A stretch of DNA of 64,000 bases from Methylocystis sp. SC2 (GTDB lineage Bacteria; Pseudomonadota; Alphaproteobacteria; Rhizobiales; Beijerinckiaceae), in the NCBI RefSeq assembly GCF_000304315.1, contig NC_018485.1, forward strand, positions 2,822,501 through 2,886,500, read 5' to 3'. This document shows positions 17,963 to 26,535 of the stretch, one piece after another. The notes beneath the pieces were generated by a model, which was not told the DNA's origin, made no database searches, and saw nothing but the letters and a program-made list of their open reading frames with translations. A program made the position numbers and the translations under genes. The number at the start of each line of letters is the position of its first letter. Position 1 is the stretch's first letter.

Positions 17963-18056
17963 ATCGGGTGAGGAAAAATACGCGAAAGCGGGCTTCCTCG
18001 TCCTTCGAGACGCGTGCTGCGCACGCTCCTCAGGATGAGGAAGCCCTTCACCCGAT
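17963..18056. repeat. 94-bp MITE-like element with 9-bp terminal inverted repeats
   Basis: ATCGGGTGA at 17963-17971 is mirrored by TCACCCGAT at 18048-18056. Between them lies the REP-like palindrome CTCATCCTGAGGAGCG and the sequence GGAAAAATACGCGAAAGCGG. About 75 bp are nearly identical, inverted, to 40270-40345. It encodes nothing. Confidence 0.75.
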
Positions 18057-18110
18057 CGCTCGGCAGAGGAAGCAAGCGGGCCGGGACGCCGGCTCGTTCA
18101 CGCCGGGCGC

Positions 18111-18380
18111 TCAGTCGTCCTCGAGTCGGTAACAGGAAAAATCGCGGTCGGTGAAGCCGGTGCGCCAGTCTTTCAGATCGTAACGGTAGCCCGGCGGATA
18201 GGGGAATCGGCAGTCTCCCGCATAGGCGGGCGGCCGCGCCCGTCCATGCCAGCCGGGCTGGCCAGAATATCCCGGGGGCTGCGCCAAGCCCGTGTCGGCC
18301 GAGACCATCATGGCCGCCATGGCGCCGATCGGCGCCAATGCAAATGCGCCGGCGAAGCGCTGTCGCGGCCTGGCTTGCAT
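18111..18380 (-). CDS. Small secreted protein of unknown function
   Basis: An 89-residue protein with an apparent signal peptide: MQARPRQRFAGAFALAPIGA then a hydrophobic run to about residue 33 (TGLAQ). The mature part is rich in Pro, Gly and Tyr (QPPGYSGQPGWHG) and ends FTDRDFSCYRLEDD, with two cysteines (about 57 and 83) that could form a disulfide. The ATG at 18380 is chosen because GGGAGG lies 6 nt upstream; the open frame runs on into antisense ftsY sequence, which is not coding. Family not recognised. It is divergent from ftsY. Confidence 0.65.
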   Translation of the reverse strand: MQARPRQRFAGAFALAPIGAMAAMMVSADTGLAQPPGYSGQPGWHGRARPPAYAGDCRFPYPPGYRYDLKDWRTGFTDRDFSCYRLEDD

Positions 18381-18555
18381 TGGCGCCTCCCGTCGAACCA
18401 TCGGATGCGAGAACAACCGGGCGTCCCACGGGATGTTCCGGCGCCATCGCGAGGGCGGCCCTTTTTGCGGGCAATTTGTTCCTTCGCGCCAGGCGCGCGG
18501 CAAGGGGCTCCGCCCGCTAGCCCTTTCGCCGCAACTCGTGTAGGCCATCCCGTGA

Positions 18556-19617
18556 ATGAGCCAGGAAACCGAAGGCAAAAAGCGCGGCATGTTCTCCCGC
18601 CTGTTTGGCGGCGGCCAGCGCGCGCCCGCGCCCGAGGCGGCGCCCCAGCCCGAGCCCGAGGCGGCGCCGCAGGAGGAAAAGCGCTCCTGGTGGTCGCGCC
18701 TGTCCGGCGGCCTCTCGCGCACCTCGCAGGCGATCACGCAGGGCGTCGCCGACGTTTTCACCAAGCGTAAGCTCGACGCGCTGACGCTCGAGGAGCTCGA
18801 AGACGTGCTGCTGCGGGCCGATCTTGGCGTCGGCGCCGCGACGCGCATCACCGAGTCGGTCGGCAAGGCGCGCTACGAGCGGGACATCGAGCCCGAGGAA
18901 GTGCGCGAAATCCTCGCCCGCGAAGTCGAGCGCGTGCTGGCGCCGGTCGCGCAGCCGCTCGTCGTCGACGACAGCAAAACGCCCTTCATCATCCTCGTCG
19001 TCGGCGTCAACGGCTCGGGCAAGACGACGACCATCGCCAAGCTCGCCTCAAGATGGACCGGCGAGGGCAAGACGGTGGTGCTCGCGGCGGGCGACACGTT
19101 CCGCGCCGCCGCGGTCGAGCAGCTCAAGGTCTGGGGCGCGCGGCTCGGCGCCGAGGTGGTTTCGGGCGCGGAGGGCGCCGATGCGGCGGCGCTCGCCTTC
19201 GACGCGATCAAGCGCGCGAAAGAGCAGGGCGCCGATATTTTGCTCATGGACACGGCGGGCCGACTGCAAAATCGCGCCGAACTGATGGCCGAGCTTGAAA
19301 AAATCGTCCGCGTGATGAAAAAGGCGGAAGCCGAGGCGCCGCATGCGGTGCTGCTCGTGCTCGACGCCACCGTCGGACAGAACGCGCTGCAGCAGGTGGA
19401 TGTTTTCGAGCGGGTCGCCGGCGTCACGGGCCTGGTGATGACCAAGCTCGACGGCACCGCGCGGGGCGGCATTCTGGTCGCGATCGCCGAGACTTACGGC
19501 CTGCCGATCCACTTTATCGGCGTGGGCGAAAGCGCCGACGATCTGGAGCCGTTCGCGGCGCGCGACTTCGCACGGGCCATCGCGGGGCTTGAAGAAACGT
19601 CAGAGGCGGAAAGCTAA
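18556..19617 (+). CDS. ftsY: Signal recognition particle receptor FtsY
   Basis: A 353-residue SRP GTPase that docks SRP-ribosome complexes at the inner membrane for co-translational insertion. After a short acidic Pro/Glu-rich A region (1-50), the N domain runs to about 150. The G domain carries GVNGSGKTTTIAKLA (P-loop), DTFRAAAVEQL, DTAGRLQN and MTKLDGTARGG. Length and order are normal for an alphaproteobacterial FtsY. The next gene, yciB, starts 5 bp after the stop, so they are co-transcribed. Confidence 0.97.
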   Translation: MSQETEGKKRGMFSRLFGGGQRAPAPEAAPQPEPEAAPQEEKRSWWSRLSGGLSRTSQAITQGVADVFTKRKLDALTLEELEDVLLRADLGVGAATRITESVGKARYERDIEPEEVREILAREVERVLAPVAQPLVVDDSKTPFIILVVGVNGSGKTTTIAKLASRWTGEGKTVVLAAGDTFRAAAVEQLKVWGARLGAEVVSGAEGADAAALAFDAIKRAKEQGADILLMDTAGRLQNRAELMAELEKIVRVMKKAEAEAPHAVLLVLDATVGQNALQQVDVFERVAGVTGLVMTKLDGTARGGILVAIAETYGLPIHFIGVGESADDLEPFAARDFARAIAGLEETSEAES

Positions 19618-19622
19618 GAGAG

Positions 19623-20225
19623 ATGACGCAGGAAACGGCCATCGCGGCAAAACGAAAGCTCAATCCCTGGCTGAAGCTCGCATTGGAACTCGGACCGCTG
19701 CTGCTGTTCTTCGTCATCAATTCCAAATATGGCATTTTCGCCGCGACCGGCGTGCTGATGGCCGGCGTCGTCCTGACGCTTGCCGTCTCATGGGCGATCA
19801 CCCGACATCTGCCGGCGATGCCGGTGGTCACCGCCGTGCTGGTGCTGGTTTTCGGCTCGCTCACTTATTTTCTGCATGACGAAACCTTCATCAAGCTGAA
19901 GGTGACGATCCTTTACACGCTGTTCGGCGCCGGCCTGATCGGCGCGCTCTATTTCGGCAAGCTGCTGCTGCCGATCGTCTTCGACATGGCGATCCACATT
20001 GACGACGCCGGCTGGCGCAAGCTCACCATCCGCTGGGGCCTGTTCTTTTTCGCGCTGGCTGGTCTCAATGAAGTCCTGCGCCGAATTCTGACGACCGACG
20101 ATTGGGTGAATTTCAAGGTTTTCGGCATATTGCCGCTGACGCTCGTCTTCGCGCTGTCGCAGGCGCCGCTTATCATGCGCCACGAAATTCGCCCCGAGGA
20201 CGAAGACTCCGAAGCGCATTTCTGA
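19623..20225 (+). CDS. yciB: Inner-membrane septation protein A family (YciB/IspZ)
   Basis: A 200-residue polytopic membrane protein with about five to six hydrophobic segments. Family markers are ELGPLLLFFVINSKYGIFAAT (23-43), LHDETFIKLKVTILYTLFG (84-102) and GWRKLTIRWGLFFFALAGLNE (about 130-150). Members are needed for normal septation or envelope integrity in some bacteria. The gene is closely coupled to ftsY, an arrangement common in Rhizobiales. Confidence 0.93.
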   Translation: MTQETAIAAKRKLNPWLKLALELGPLLLFFVINSKYGIFAATGVLMAGVVLTLAVSWAITRHLPAMPVVTAVLVLVFGSLTYFLHDETFIKLKVTILYTLFGAGLIGALYFGKLLLPIVFDMAIHIDDAGWRKLTIRWGLFFFALAGLNEVLRRILTTDDWVNFKVFGILPLTLVFALSQAPLIMRHEIRPEDEDSEAHF

Positions 20226-20443
20226 TTTCGGCGCGCTAAATTCGATCGCATCGCCGCACGCGCGCATTTACGCGCGAATCGCTCAGACGCGTTTCCGCTC
20301 GAAGATGGACGCTTCTTTCTGACCAGCCGCGCCTCAGCGATGATGATTTCTGGCGCATGCGCGCCGACCATCGCGCGCGGGTTGCAATCGACGCGCGTTC
20401 GGGCGAAGAGAGTCTTCGGGTTTATGGGGGCTGAGTCGAATCC

Positions 20444-20587
20444 TTGCCGAGTCTCATCCGCTTTCTGATCGTCGTCGGGGCCATCGTCGCGATCGTCTAC
20501 GGCGTCATGGTCGCGCTCGTCGCTTATGTGACGCCGCAACCGCGCCAGATGACCTATACGATCCCGGCGCAGCGGTTGAACAAGTGA
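20444..20587 (+). CDS. Tiny single-span membrane protein upstream of xerD
   Basis: A 47-residue frame from a TTG start: LPSLIRFLIVVGAIVAIVYG then VMVALVAYVTPQPRQMTYTI and PAQRLNK. One transmembrane helix spans about residues 5-30, followed by a short periplasmic or cytoplasmic tail. I recall equally short proteins of this pattern directly before xerD in other Rhizobiales. An in-frame stop lies just 5' (20432-20434), so the start must be this TTG or a later ATG; no strong ribosome site is visible. Function unknown. Confidence 0.65.
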   Translation: MPSLIRFLIVVGAIVAIVYGVMVALVAYVTPQPRQMTYTIPAQRLNK

Positions 20588-20637
20588 CGGCTGTCATTCG
20601 TGACGCCTGTGCGGAATGATGCTGGGGAGTTAAGCGC

Positions 20638-21591
20638 ATGAAGGCCGGCGCGGCGCGCCAGCTCGACGCCTTTCTCGACATGCTCGCCGCCGAGCGCGGC
20701 GCGGCGCGCAACACGCAGGACGCCTATCGGCGCGATCTTTCCGATTACATCGCGCATCTTTCCGCAAAGGGCGGCGATCCTGGCGCGGCGACGACGGAGG
20801 ACATCCGCGCCTATCTCGCCTCATTGGAGCCGCGCGGCATGTCGGCGGCCACTGTGGCGCGGCGCATTTCGGCGATTCGCCAGTTCCACAAATTCCTCTA
20901 CGTCGACCGTCATCGCGACGACGACCCCGCCTCGGCGCTCGACGGACCACGGATGCGGCGCAGCGCGCCCGGCGTATTTTCCACGGCGGAAATCGATCGG
21001 CTGCTCGCGGTCGCGAGCGAAGGTCTCGACGACGAAACGCGGCCTGCCGGCGAGCGGCTGCGGGCGGCGCGCCTCTATGCGCTGCTCGAAACGCTCTACG
21101 TCACCGGCCTGCGCGTCTCGGAACTCGTCTCGCTGCCAAAAACCGCCGCGCATTCGCGCGATCCTTTTATCGCCATTCGCGGCAAGGGCGGGCGCGAGCG
21201 TTTGGCGCCGCTGACCGATCGGGCGCGCCGCGCGCTTCTTTCCTACCGCAAGCTGCTTGAGGAGATGGCGCCGGAGCGCGCCGGCTCGAGCTTTCTCTTC
21301 CCCGCCGACAGCGACAGCGGTCACCTCACCCGCCAGGCCTTCGCGCGCGATCTCAAGGCGCTGGCGCGCGCCGCCGGCCTGCCGGCCGCCGACATGCATC
21401 CGCATGCGCTGCGTCACGCCTTCGCGAGTCATCTGCTGCAGAACGGCGCCGATCTGCGGGTGGTGCAGGAACTGCTCGGCCACGCCGACATCTCGACGAC
21501 GCAGATCTATACGCATGTGCTCGACGAGCGCATGCGGGCGATGGTGCGCGATCTGCATCCGCTGTCGGAGACGACGGAAAAGCCGGGTTGA
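20638..21591 (+). CDS. xerD: Site-specific tyrosine recombinase XerD
   Basis: A 317-residue tyrosine recombinase that, with XerC, resolves chromosome dimers at dif. The N-terminal SAM-like domain (about 5-95) precedes the catalytic domain with all six residues: Arg159 (TGLRVSEL), Lys183 (GKGGRE), His256/Arg259 (HPHALRHAF), His282 (LGHADIST) and Tyr291 (TQIYTHV). It is chromosomal and unrelated to the island integrase downstream. Gene order with the tiny membrane protein and bactofilin is typical for the order. Confidence 0.95.
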   Translation: MKAGAARQLDAFLDMLAAERGAARNTQDAYRRDLSDYIAHLSAKGGDPGAATTEDIRAYLASLEPRGMSAATVARRISAIRQFHKFLYVDRHRDDDPASALDGPRMRRSAPGVFSTAEIDRLLAVASEGLDDETRPAGERLRAARLYALLETLYVTGLRVSELVSLPKTAAHSRDPFIAIRGKGGRERLAPLTDRARRALLSYRKLLEEMAPERAGSSFLFPADSDSGHLTRQAFARDLKALARAAGLPAADMHPHALRHAFASHLLQNGADLRVVQELLGHADISTTQIYTHVLDERMRAMVRDLHPLSETTEKPG

Positions 21592-21687
21592 GCCGCGCTG
21601 AGCCGCCTTGGGCGCTTTTTCCGTTGGATATTGAGGCGCGCCCAACGTAAGCTTTTCCGCGCATTTGAGCGACCGAGGAGCTTGGCG

Positions 21688-22251
21688 ATGGCGAAGAACG
21701 CGATGGACTTTCGGCCCGAGGAAGAGAATGTCGCCTATATCGGCGCCGGCGTGACGCTCAAGGGCGAAATCTCGGCCTCGGATCTCATCATCGTCGACGG
21801 CGCGATCGAGGGCGACGTCTCCGCGCGCGTCATTCAGGTCGGGCAGGGCGGCGTCATCCGCGGCAACGTCAGCGCCACGGAAGCCGACGTCAGCGGCTGG
21901 ATTTCCGATCATATCGAGATCAAGCAGCTGCTCGTCGTGCGCGCCAGCGGGCGCGTCGAGGGTAAGATCACCTACGGCGAGATCGAATTGGAGAAGGGCG
22001 CCGTCATCGCCGGCGATCTGACCGCCATCGAGGATTATCGCGCCGCGAAGCCGGCGCAGGCGCCCAAGCCCGCCGCCGAACGCGTGGAGATCGCCGCCGC
22101 GCCGCCAAAGCCCTCGTCGATCGACCGCATCAATGAGGCGGTGCGCGGCGCCAAGGGCGCCAAGGGCGCGCTCTATCTCGCCGCCGAGGGCGAGGAGAAG
22201 CGCGTCGCGACGCGAACGCTGCTCGGCCGCAAGACTTCGGCGGGCGCGTGA
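21688..22251 (+). CDS. Bactofilin (BacA/DUF583 family)
   Basis: A 187-residue cytoskeletal protein. The central beta-helix domain spans about 14-115, with repeating hydrophobic-turn units such as IGAGVTLKGEI, IIVDGAIEGDV and GRVEGKITYGEIELEKGAVI. A Pro/Ala-rich tail of about 60 residues follows. Bactofilins polymerise without nucleotide and scaffold peptidoglycan or stalk enzymes. The ATG at 21688 is preceded by GAGGAG; the upstream extension to 21631 is not needed. It lies between xerD and tRNA-Glu. Confidence 0.92.
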   Translation: MAKNAMDFRPEEENVAYIGAGVTLKGEISASDLIIVDGAIEGDVSARVIQVGQGGVIRGNVSATEADVSGWISDHIEIKQLLVVRASGRVEGKITYGEIELEKGAVIAGDLTAIEDYRAAKPAQAPKPAAERVEIAAAPPKPSSIDRINEAVRGAKGAKGALYLAAEGEEKRVATRTLLGRKTSAGA

Positions 22252-22325
22252 GGCCGATCCTTGCGCTGCTCCTTGCGGGACAGCTTGCTCGGCGGGCGGC
22301 GGCGGTCTATAGAACGCTCCTTCCC

Positions 22326-22401
22326 GCTCCCTTCGTCTAGCGGTCTAGGACGTCGCCCTCTCACGGCGAAAACAGGGGTTCGAGTCCCCTAGGGAGCGCC
22401 A
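22326..22401 (+). tRNA. tRNA-Glu (anticodon CTC)
   Basis: A 76-nt cloverleaf with encoded CCA. The acceptor stem pairs GCTCCCT with AGGGAGC, the anticodon stem TCGCC/GGCGA holds loop CTCTCAC (anticodon CTC), and the T arm reads GGGGTTCGAGTCCCC. The last 15 nt (22387-22401) are repeated at 32921-32935 and form the attachment site of the island; the tRNA is intact on this side. Confidence 0.97.
22387..22401 (+). repeat. attL: 15-bp direct repeat within tRNA-Glu
   Basis: CCCTAGGGAGCGCCA, the 3' end of tRNA-Glu including CCA. It is identical to 32921-32935; flanking bases differ on both sides. Confidence 0.88.
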
Positions 22402-22413
22402 CGTTCTTTTGTA

Positions 22414-23517
22414 TCACTTTGATTTTCCTTTCGTTTTTGGCGCAATTCCCAAACCCTTCGGGGCGGGGTTGGGCGATTTGTTCCCTCTTCGCCCTGTTTC
22501 CAGTCTCACGATGGCCGCTTCAGCGAGGCGCCATTGATCGGCGTCACGCGTATAGCGTTCCGCCTCGCTTAAGGTCTTGTGACCGAGGATCGCCATGATC
22601 TCGCGGGCCGTGCATCCGGCCTCGGCGAGACGCCTGCCGGCGGCCTTGCGCAGGCCGTGCGGTTGGCATTCGAGCGGGAGGTCGGCCGCAGCGATCGCGT
22701 CGCGCATGAACTGCGAAAAACCGTCGACCGTGAAAGGCCGCCCGAATGCGGTGTTGAGGATCGTCACGTGATCGCGCGGCGCGCCGGCGAGAATGGCGCG
22801 CAGCTCGGCATGCAACGGAATGACGAGGCGCGCGCCGGTCTTCTGTTGGGTCAGGGCGATCGTCGTCGCCGTCGTTGTGGCCCAGGTCATGCGGTGGACG
22901 TCGGAGCGACGTTGGCCCGTGTAGAGCATCAGCGCAAAGGCCAGCCGTTCGCGCGTTCCAATCGGCCAATGCCGCTCGAATTGCGCAATCTCGTCATCCG
23001 TCCAGGAGCGAATTTCCCCGACCTTGGGGCGCTTTATGCCGATTGACGGGTCATGCTGCAGCCATCCGATGCCGATCGCGTGGCGGATCAGGACACGAAG
23101 CATTTTTAGGATGGATAGCGCCGCGCCGGGGCGGCCGGCATAAGGCGCGAGGATCTTCGTCACGATGCCTTCGCGCGTCATGCCGGAAAGCGTGCGGTGC
23201 GCGTGCTTGGAGCGCAATGCCTCGATGCGCGATTGGTAGCCCTTCTTCGTCGTCTCGCGCAGCTCGATATAGCCCGCGCTCTGCTGGTAGGAGAGGATCA
23301 AGGCGCCGACCGTGCCAGGACCGGCGGTTTCCCGCTTCTCCCTGCGCGCGGCGACATTGCCGGCGAGCGCCGCCGCATAGGCCGCGCGGAAATCGTCTGA
23401 ATTCACGTCATTCGGAAGCGCGACGCGGGCACCCTTGCCGCGTCGGAAATAGACACGCAGCTTGCCGTGGCGATCATCCCAAATTTCGACGTGCGGCGGG
23501 AGCTTGCGCGGCGACAT
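22414..23517 (-). CDS. Island tyrosine integrase
   Basis: A 367-residue phage-type integrase that would recombine the element at tRNA-Glu. An arm-binding N-terminal region (WDDRHGKLRVYFRRGKG) and core-binding domain lead into the catalytic domain with LYTGQRRSDVHRMTW (Arg), QQKTGARLVIPLH (Lys), CQPHGLRKAAGRRLAEAG (HxxR) and ILGHKTLSEAERYTRDAD (His and Tyr). The ATG at 23517 has GGAG upstream inside the end of the AlpA-like gene, so both are co-translated. The gene lies 12 bp from the tRNA, the usual position for a tRNA-targeting integrase. Confidence 0.93.
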   Translation of the reverse strand: MSPRKLPPHVEIWDDRHGKLRVYFRRGKGARVALPNDVNSDDFRAAYAAALAGNVAARREKRETAGPGTVGALILSYQQSAGYIELRETTKKGYQSRIEALRSKHAHRTLSGMTREGIVTKILAPYAGRPGAALSILKMLRVLIRHAIGIGWLQHDPSIGIKRPKVGEIRSWTDDEIAQFERHWPIGTRERLAFALMLYTGQRRSDVHRMTWATTTATTIALTQQKTGARLVIPLHAELRAILAGAPRDHVTILNTAFGRPFTVDGFSQFMRDAIAAADLPLECQPHGLRKAAGRRLAEAGCTAREIMAILGHKTLSEAERYTRDADQWRLAEAAIVRLETGRRGNKSPNPAPKGLGIAPKTKGKSK

Positions 23518-23519
23518 GC

Positions 23520-23762
23520 TCAGTCGCTCCAAGTTTCGTCCGGCCGCGCCGCGGCGTCATGCTGCAGCGAGTCGGCGAGGGCGTCGAGATCATCGCGATC
23601 CCAAACTTTGAAACTGTGCAGCTTCTTGGGCGCCGGCAAAACGCCGTCCTTGACCAGCTTGTCGAAGCTCGGCGGGGACATGTCCAAATAGGCAGCCGCG
23701 CGCTCTCGCCGCAACAGGCGCGGCGTGATCCCTAGCCGTCGACGATTTTCCGCAACTGTCAT
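23520..23762 (-). CDS. AlpA/excisionase-like helix-turn-helix protein
   Basis: An 80-residue MerR-type winged-helix protein: LLRRERAAAYLDMSPPSFDK (about 16-35) is the recognition unit, followed by LVKDGVLPAPKKLHSFKVWD and RDDLDALADSL. AlpA-like regulators switch integrase expression in prophages and satellites, and related proteins act as excisionases. Its stop is 2 bp from the integrase start, implying a joint transcript. The ATG at 23762 is preferred to a GTG two codons upstream. Confidence 0.82.
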   Translation of the reverse strand: MTVAENRRRLGITPRLLRRERAAAYLDMSPPSFDKLVKDGVLPAPKKLHSFKVWDRDDLDALADSLQHDAAARPDETWSD

Positions 23763-23922
23763 CGTCACGCCCGTTCCGGTGTTGTGTCCCCGCGCGCCCC
23801 GATTTCCGGGTCGGGGCGCGCGGGCAGCGCGATCTATCTCGTTCCGCCCAGCCGAGGCTAACCGATAGGCTCGCGCTCGCCCTCGCGCGCGAAATGTCGA
23901 AAACCCGCGCGAGGGAAGCTTT

Positions 23923-25914
23923 TTACGCGCCGGCGTTCAGATACGCCCCGCGCCAGTCGGTCGCGCCGCAGCCGAAGTCGAGGACGGCGCGGAACTCGAC
24001 GCCGAGCGTCGTCCATCCCTCCCGCGTTTCCAAAATGGGCCCGCTGCGGCCGTTCAGATAGGCATAGGAGACGATCGCCTGCTGCGCGGGATCGGCGAAG
24101 ACGCGCCAGGCGTTGCCGGTGAAGCGCGGCTCAACGAGCACGTCCAGCTTGCCGCTGAACGGGTTGGCGTTGCTCACCTGGTTGGCCTGGATCTGCGAAA
24201 TGACTTGCTCTGCGATTGTCTCATAGGCAGGCCCAACGAGAATGTAGCGCGGCGTCAGACCGATCGGCGTCACGCCGTCCAGTCCCTTCGTCTCGCGCAG
24301 CGCCTTCCGTGCGTTGGAGAGCGTCGTCACGTCGATCGCCGCGCCGCTTGCCGCCTTGTTGCCGCGCCCCGTCGTAAACAGCGGCTGGCCATCAGAGAGG
24401 TTCGCGCCGTTGCCGCTGTTGACGGTGAACAGCGCGACCATCTGCTTGGCTTCCGTTTCCGCCGCGGCGCGGCCGAACGCCTGCAGGAATTCGGCGAAGG
24501 CGCCGAGATCGTCGTTGGTATAAGCCTGCCGCGAAAGGCTGAAGATTTTCGCAAAGGTTTTGACGCTGAACGCCTCCTTTTCCTCGCCACGCGATCCGTA
24601 TGTGACCTCGCCCGACTCCTTAACCTCTTCCAGCGCTGGAGCTTCCGAAACCTTCAGCACATTGACAGGGCGGAAGTCGGCGCTCTGACGTTGGCGGCCG
24701 AGCAGCAACAAGGGCGACTGCGCGACCTGATACTGATCCTGCAAAACGCGATTGCCGGAGCCGAGCAAGAGGTTCGGAAAATCCGACGTCGTGTGCATTC
24801 CGCGTTCGCCGCCAAACCATCTTCCATGCCCGCGCGAGAGCCAAGAGCGGCGCTCGCCGCTTGCCTCGGCGAGAATGTCGTCATAGGCCGAGAGTGGCGC
24901 GCCGATGAATTGACGCGCCGCGCCTTCCGGCGGCTTGCCGGTCATTCGCGCATAGAGCGCGTCCTCGAGCGACTGACGAACGAAGTGCGGATTGTCGAGT
25001 GTCTGCGCGTTCGCGGGCATGTAGGATCGTCCCCTGTGATTTTCGTCGGAGCGATCGCCGAGCGCCGCCCTGCTCATTTCTTCGTGGAGATTGGCGCGCG
25101 GCCCGCCGATGGACGTGGCAACATCGACAGCGCGGCGGCGCGATTCCTGAACGGCCTGCATAACGGTCGCTTCGTCATGGCCCTGGCGGACCATGCGCTC
25201 CGCGAGTTCGCGTTCGCCATAGAAGTCTGCCCGGTCGATCAGGTTCATCGCCTGGCGCGCCGTCATCGCGCTCGGCATATCGCGCCCGCGGTCATCGTCT
25301 TCGCTCGGCGCAGAGCGCACTAGGGCGCCAGCGTCGGCCGGAACGGCGACAAGCGATGCTTCCATGAGCGCCCATTTGTCGGCGCGCCAGGTCTCGACGT
25401 CGCCAGCCGAGACATTCGTCCACTGGTCGACGCGATAGCCGATCGAAACGCCCCGCAAATGGCCGCTAGCGATATCAGGCTCAAGCGCGCGCGCGGCTTC
25501 CGACGTGGAGAGCTCCACGGTTCCGACAAGTCGCCCGGCCTCAAAACGCGCCGAAGTGATCGTTCCGAGCACAGCGCTCGCCGAGCCCTGATTATGGCTG
25601 TCCAAGAACTTCACCTGGCCGAGCCCGACGCGCGATAGGTCGACCGCCGCAGGATCGATAGCCAACTCTTCGTTGAAGCCGAATCGCTTGACGGTCGCGC
25701 CGGTCGAGAGAACGACTTGAAACGTCCGCGTTGCCTTGTCGTATGAGCCAGGCGAGAGGCTTACCGCGCGCGACTGATTGGCGCCGGGCGGCCCCTTGCG
25801 CGCCGCGTTCTCGCGGGGCGATTCGCGCGTCATCAGCGCGATGGTCGACGTATGCATCTCGACAGGCGCGAGCGGCGGAGAGGGAAAGCGAGATTTCTTC
25901 AGCATGGCCTTCAT
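23923..25914 (-). CDS. Prohead protease / major capsid protein fusion
   Basis: A 663-residue protein joining two head-morphogenesis functions. Residues about 60-205 are an HK97-like prohead protease with candidate His107 (FLDSHNQG), Ser157 (LRGVSIGYRV) and Glu185 (MEASLVAVPAD). A linker rich in charged helices follows, then from about 300 a major capsid domain (GEVTYGSRGEEKEAFSVKTF, NDDLGAFAEFLQAFGRAAAE, PRYILVGPAYETIAEQVISQ, LNGRSGPILETREGWTTLGV) of the type fused to proteases in Mu-like phages. The protease probably cuts itself off during assembly. No portal or terminase gene adjoins it, which is exceptional for a capsid gene. Confidence 0.9.
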   Translation of the reverse strand: MKAMLKKSRFPSPPLAPVEMHTSTIALMTRESPRENAARKGPPGANQSRAVSLSPGSYDKATRTFQVVLSTGATVKRFGFNEELAIDPAAVDLSRVGLGQVKFLDSHNQGSASAVLGTITSARFEAGRLVGTVELSTSEAARALEPDIASGHLRGVSIGYRVDQWTNVSAGDVETWRADKWALMEASLVAVPADAGALVRSAPSEDDDRGRDMPSAMTARQAMNLIDRADFYGERELAERMVRQGHDEATVMQAVQESRRRAVDVATSIGGPRANLHEEMSRAALGDRSDENHRGRSYMPANAQTLDNPHFVRQSLEDALYARMTGKPPEGAARQFIGAPLSAYDDILAEASGERRSWLSRGHGRWFGGERGMHTTSDFPNLLLGSGNRVLQDQYQVAQSPLLLLGRQRQSADFRPVNVLKVSEAPALEEVKESGEVTYGSRGEEKEAFSVKTFAKIFSLSRQAYTNDDLGAFAEFLQAFGRAAAETEAKQMVALFTVNSGNGANLSDGQPLFTTGRGNKAASGAAIDVTTLSNARKALRETKGLDGVTPIGLTPRYILVGPAYETIAEQVISQIQANQVSNANPFSGKLDVLVEPRFTGNAWRVFADPAQQAIVSYAYLNGRSGPILETREGWTTLGVEFRAVLDFGCGATDWRGAYLNAGA

Positions 25915-25975
25915 GTGCTCAATTCCTTTCGTTGCTTAGAGCGGCGCAACAAACATCACTGTGCGCGTCACAAGA

Positions 25976-26476
25976 TCAGTTCGCCGCATTCACTGCGCGC
26001 TCGCTATCGATCGATGTGAGCGAGGCCTGCAGCCGCCTCATGAGATTCCCCAAGTCGACGACGACCGCAGATGAAATCTCAGGCCGAGAAAAAAACTGAG
26101 TGAGCCGCTCGCGCTGCACGAGCTCGCACGCCCACCAATACCGGTCGATTTGCACAAGACCCGCTTCAATGTCCCTCTCGTCTTGTGCTGGGAGCCCCGT
26201 AGGAATGCTCTTGTTTTGAAACACGACGAAGAAGCAGTCCGGAAATTCGTTGTCGGCTGCAACGCGGCTAAAGCTAGCTGCGATGCTAACGCCCACCTTC
26301 GACTCTGCAATTTCCGCAGTGAGAGCGACCCGAGCCACGTCTCTGAATTCCCACTCGCGAGCCAGACCCAGAGCCGGTCTATTTGGGTGGTCGAAGACAC
26401 CGCGTGAAATCCACTGATCTATTCGGGCCCTCGAAAGGCCCAACGCTCTGGAAATTTGTTTGATGCTGTAGGTCAT
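25976..26476 (-). CDS. Helix-turn-helix regulator of unknown target
   Basis: A 166-residue protein with an N-terminal MerR-like HTH: MTYSIKQISRALGLSRARID then WISRGVFDHPNRPALGLARE. The remainder (about 55-166) is unfamiliar. The ATG at 26476 has AGAGGA 9 nt upstream. A near-consensus promoter and a palindrome overlapping its -35 box lie just 5', suggesting self-repression. Base composition is more AT-rich than in the core genome. It may control late (capsid) expression in the element, but this is inference. Confidence 0.75.
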   Translation of the reverse strand: MTYSIKQISRALGLSRARIDQWISRGVFDHPNRPALGLAREWEFRDVARVALTAEIAESKVGVSIAASFSRVAADNEFPDCFFVVFQNKSIPTGLPAQDERDIEAGLVQIDRYWWACELVQRERLTQFFSRPEISSAVVVDLGNLMRRLQASLTSIDSERAVNAAN

Positions 26477-26504
26477 GGTCGATCCTCTGACGCTCGTCAG
26501 TGGT

Positions 26505-26535
26505 GACGCTAACACGTAGGTCTGACATCTGTCAA
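26505..26535 (-). promoter_or_regulatory. Promoter with overlapping palindromic operator
   Basis: On the minus strand a perfect -35 box TTGACA (26535-26530) is followed after 17 bp by a weak -10 region (TTAGCG). The palindrome TGACATCTGTCA (26523-26534) overlaps the -35 box and is a plausible binding site for the HTH protein encoded just downstream. Confidence 0.55.

Noticed and set aside
23923..25914. Encapsulin nanocompartment instead of a phage capsid
   Set aside because: The protein carries a complete prohead protease domain at its N-terminus and lies in an integrase-bounded island; encapsulins have neither.
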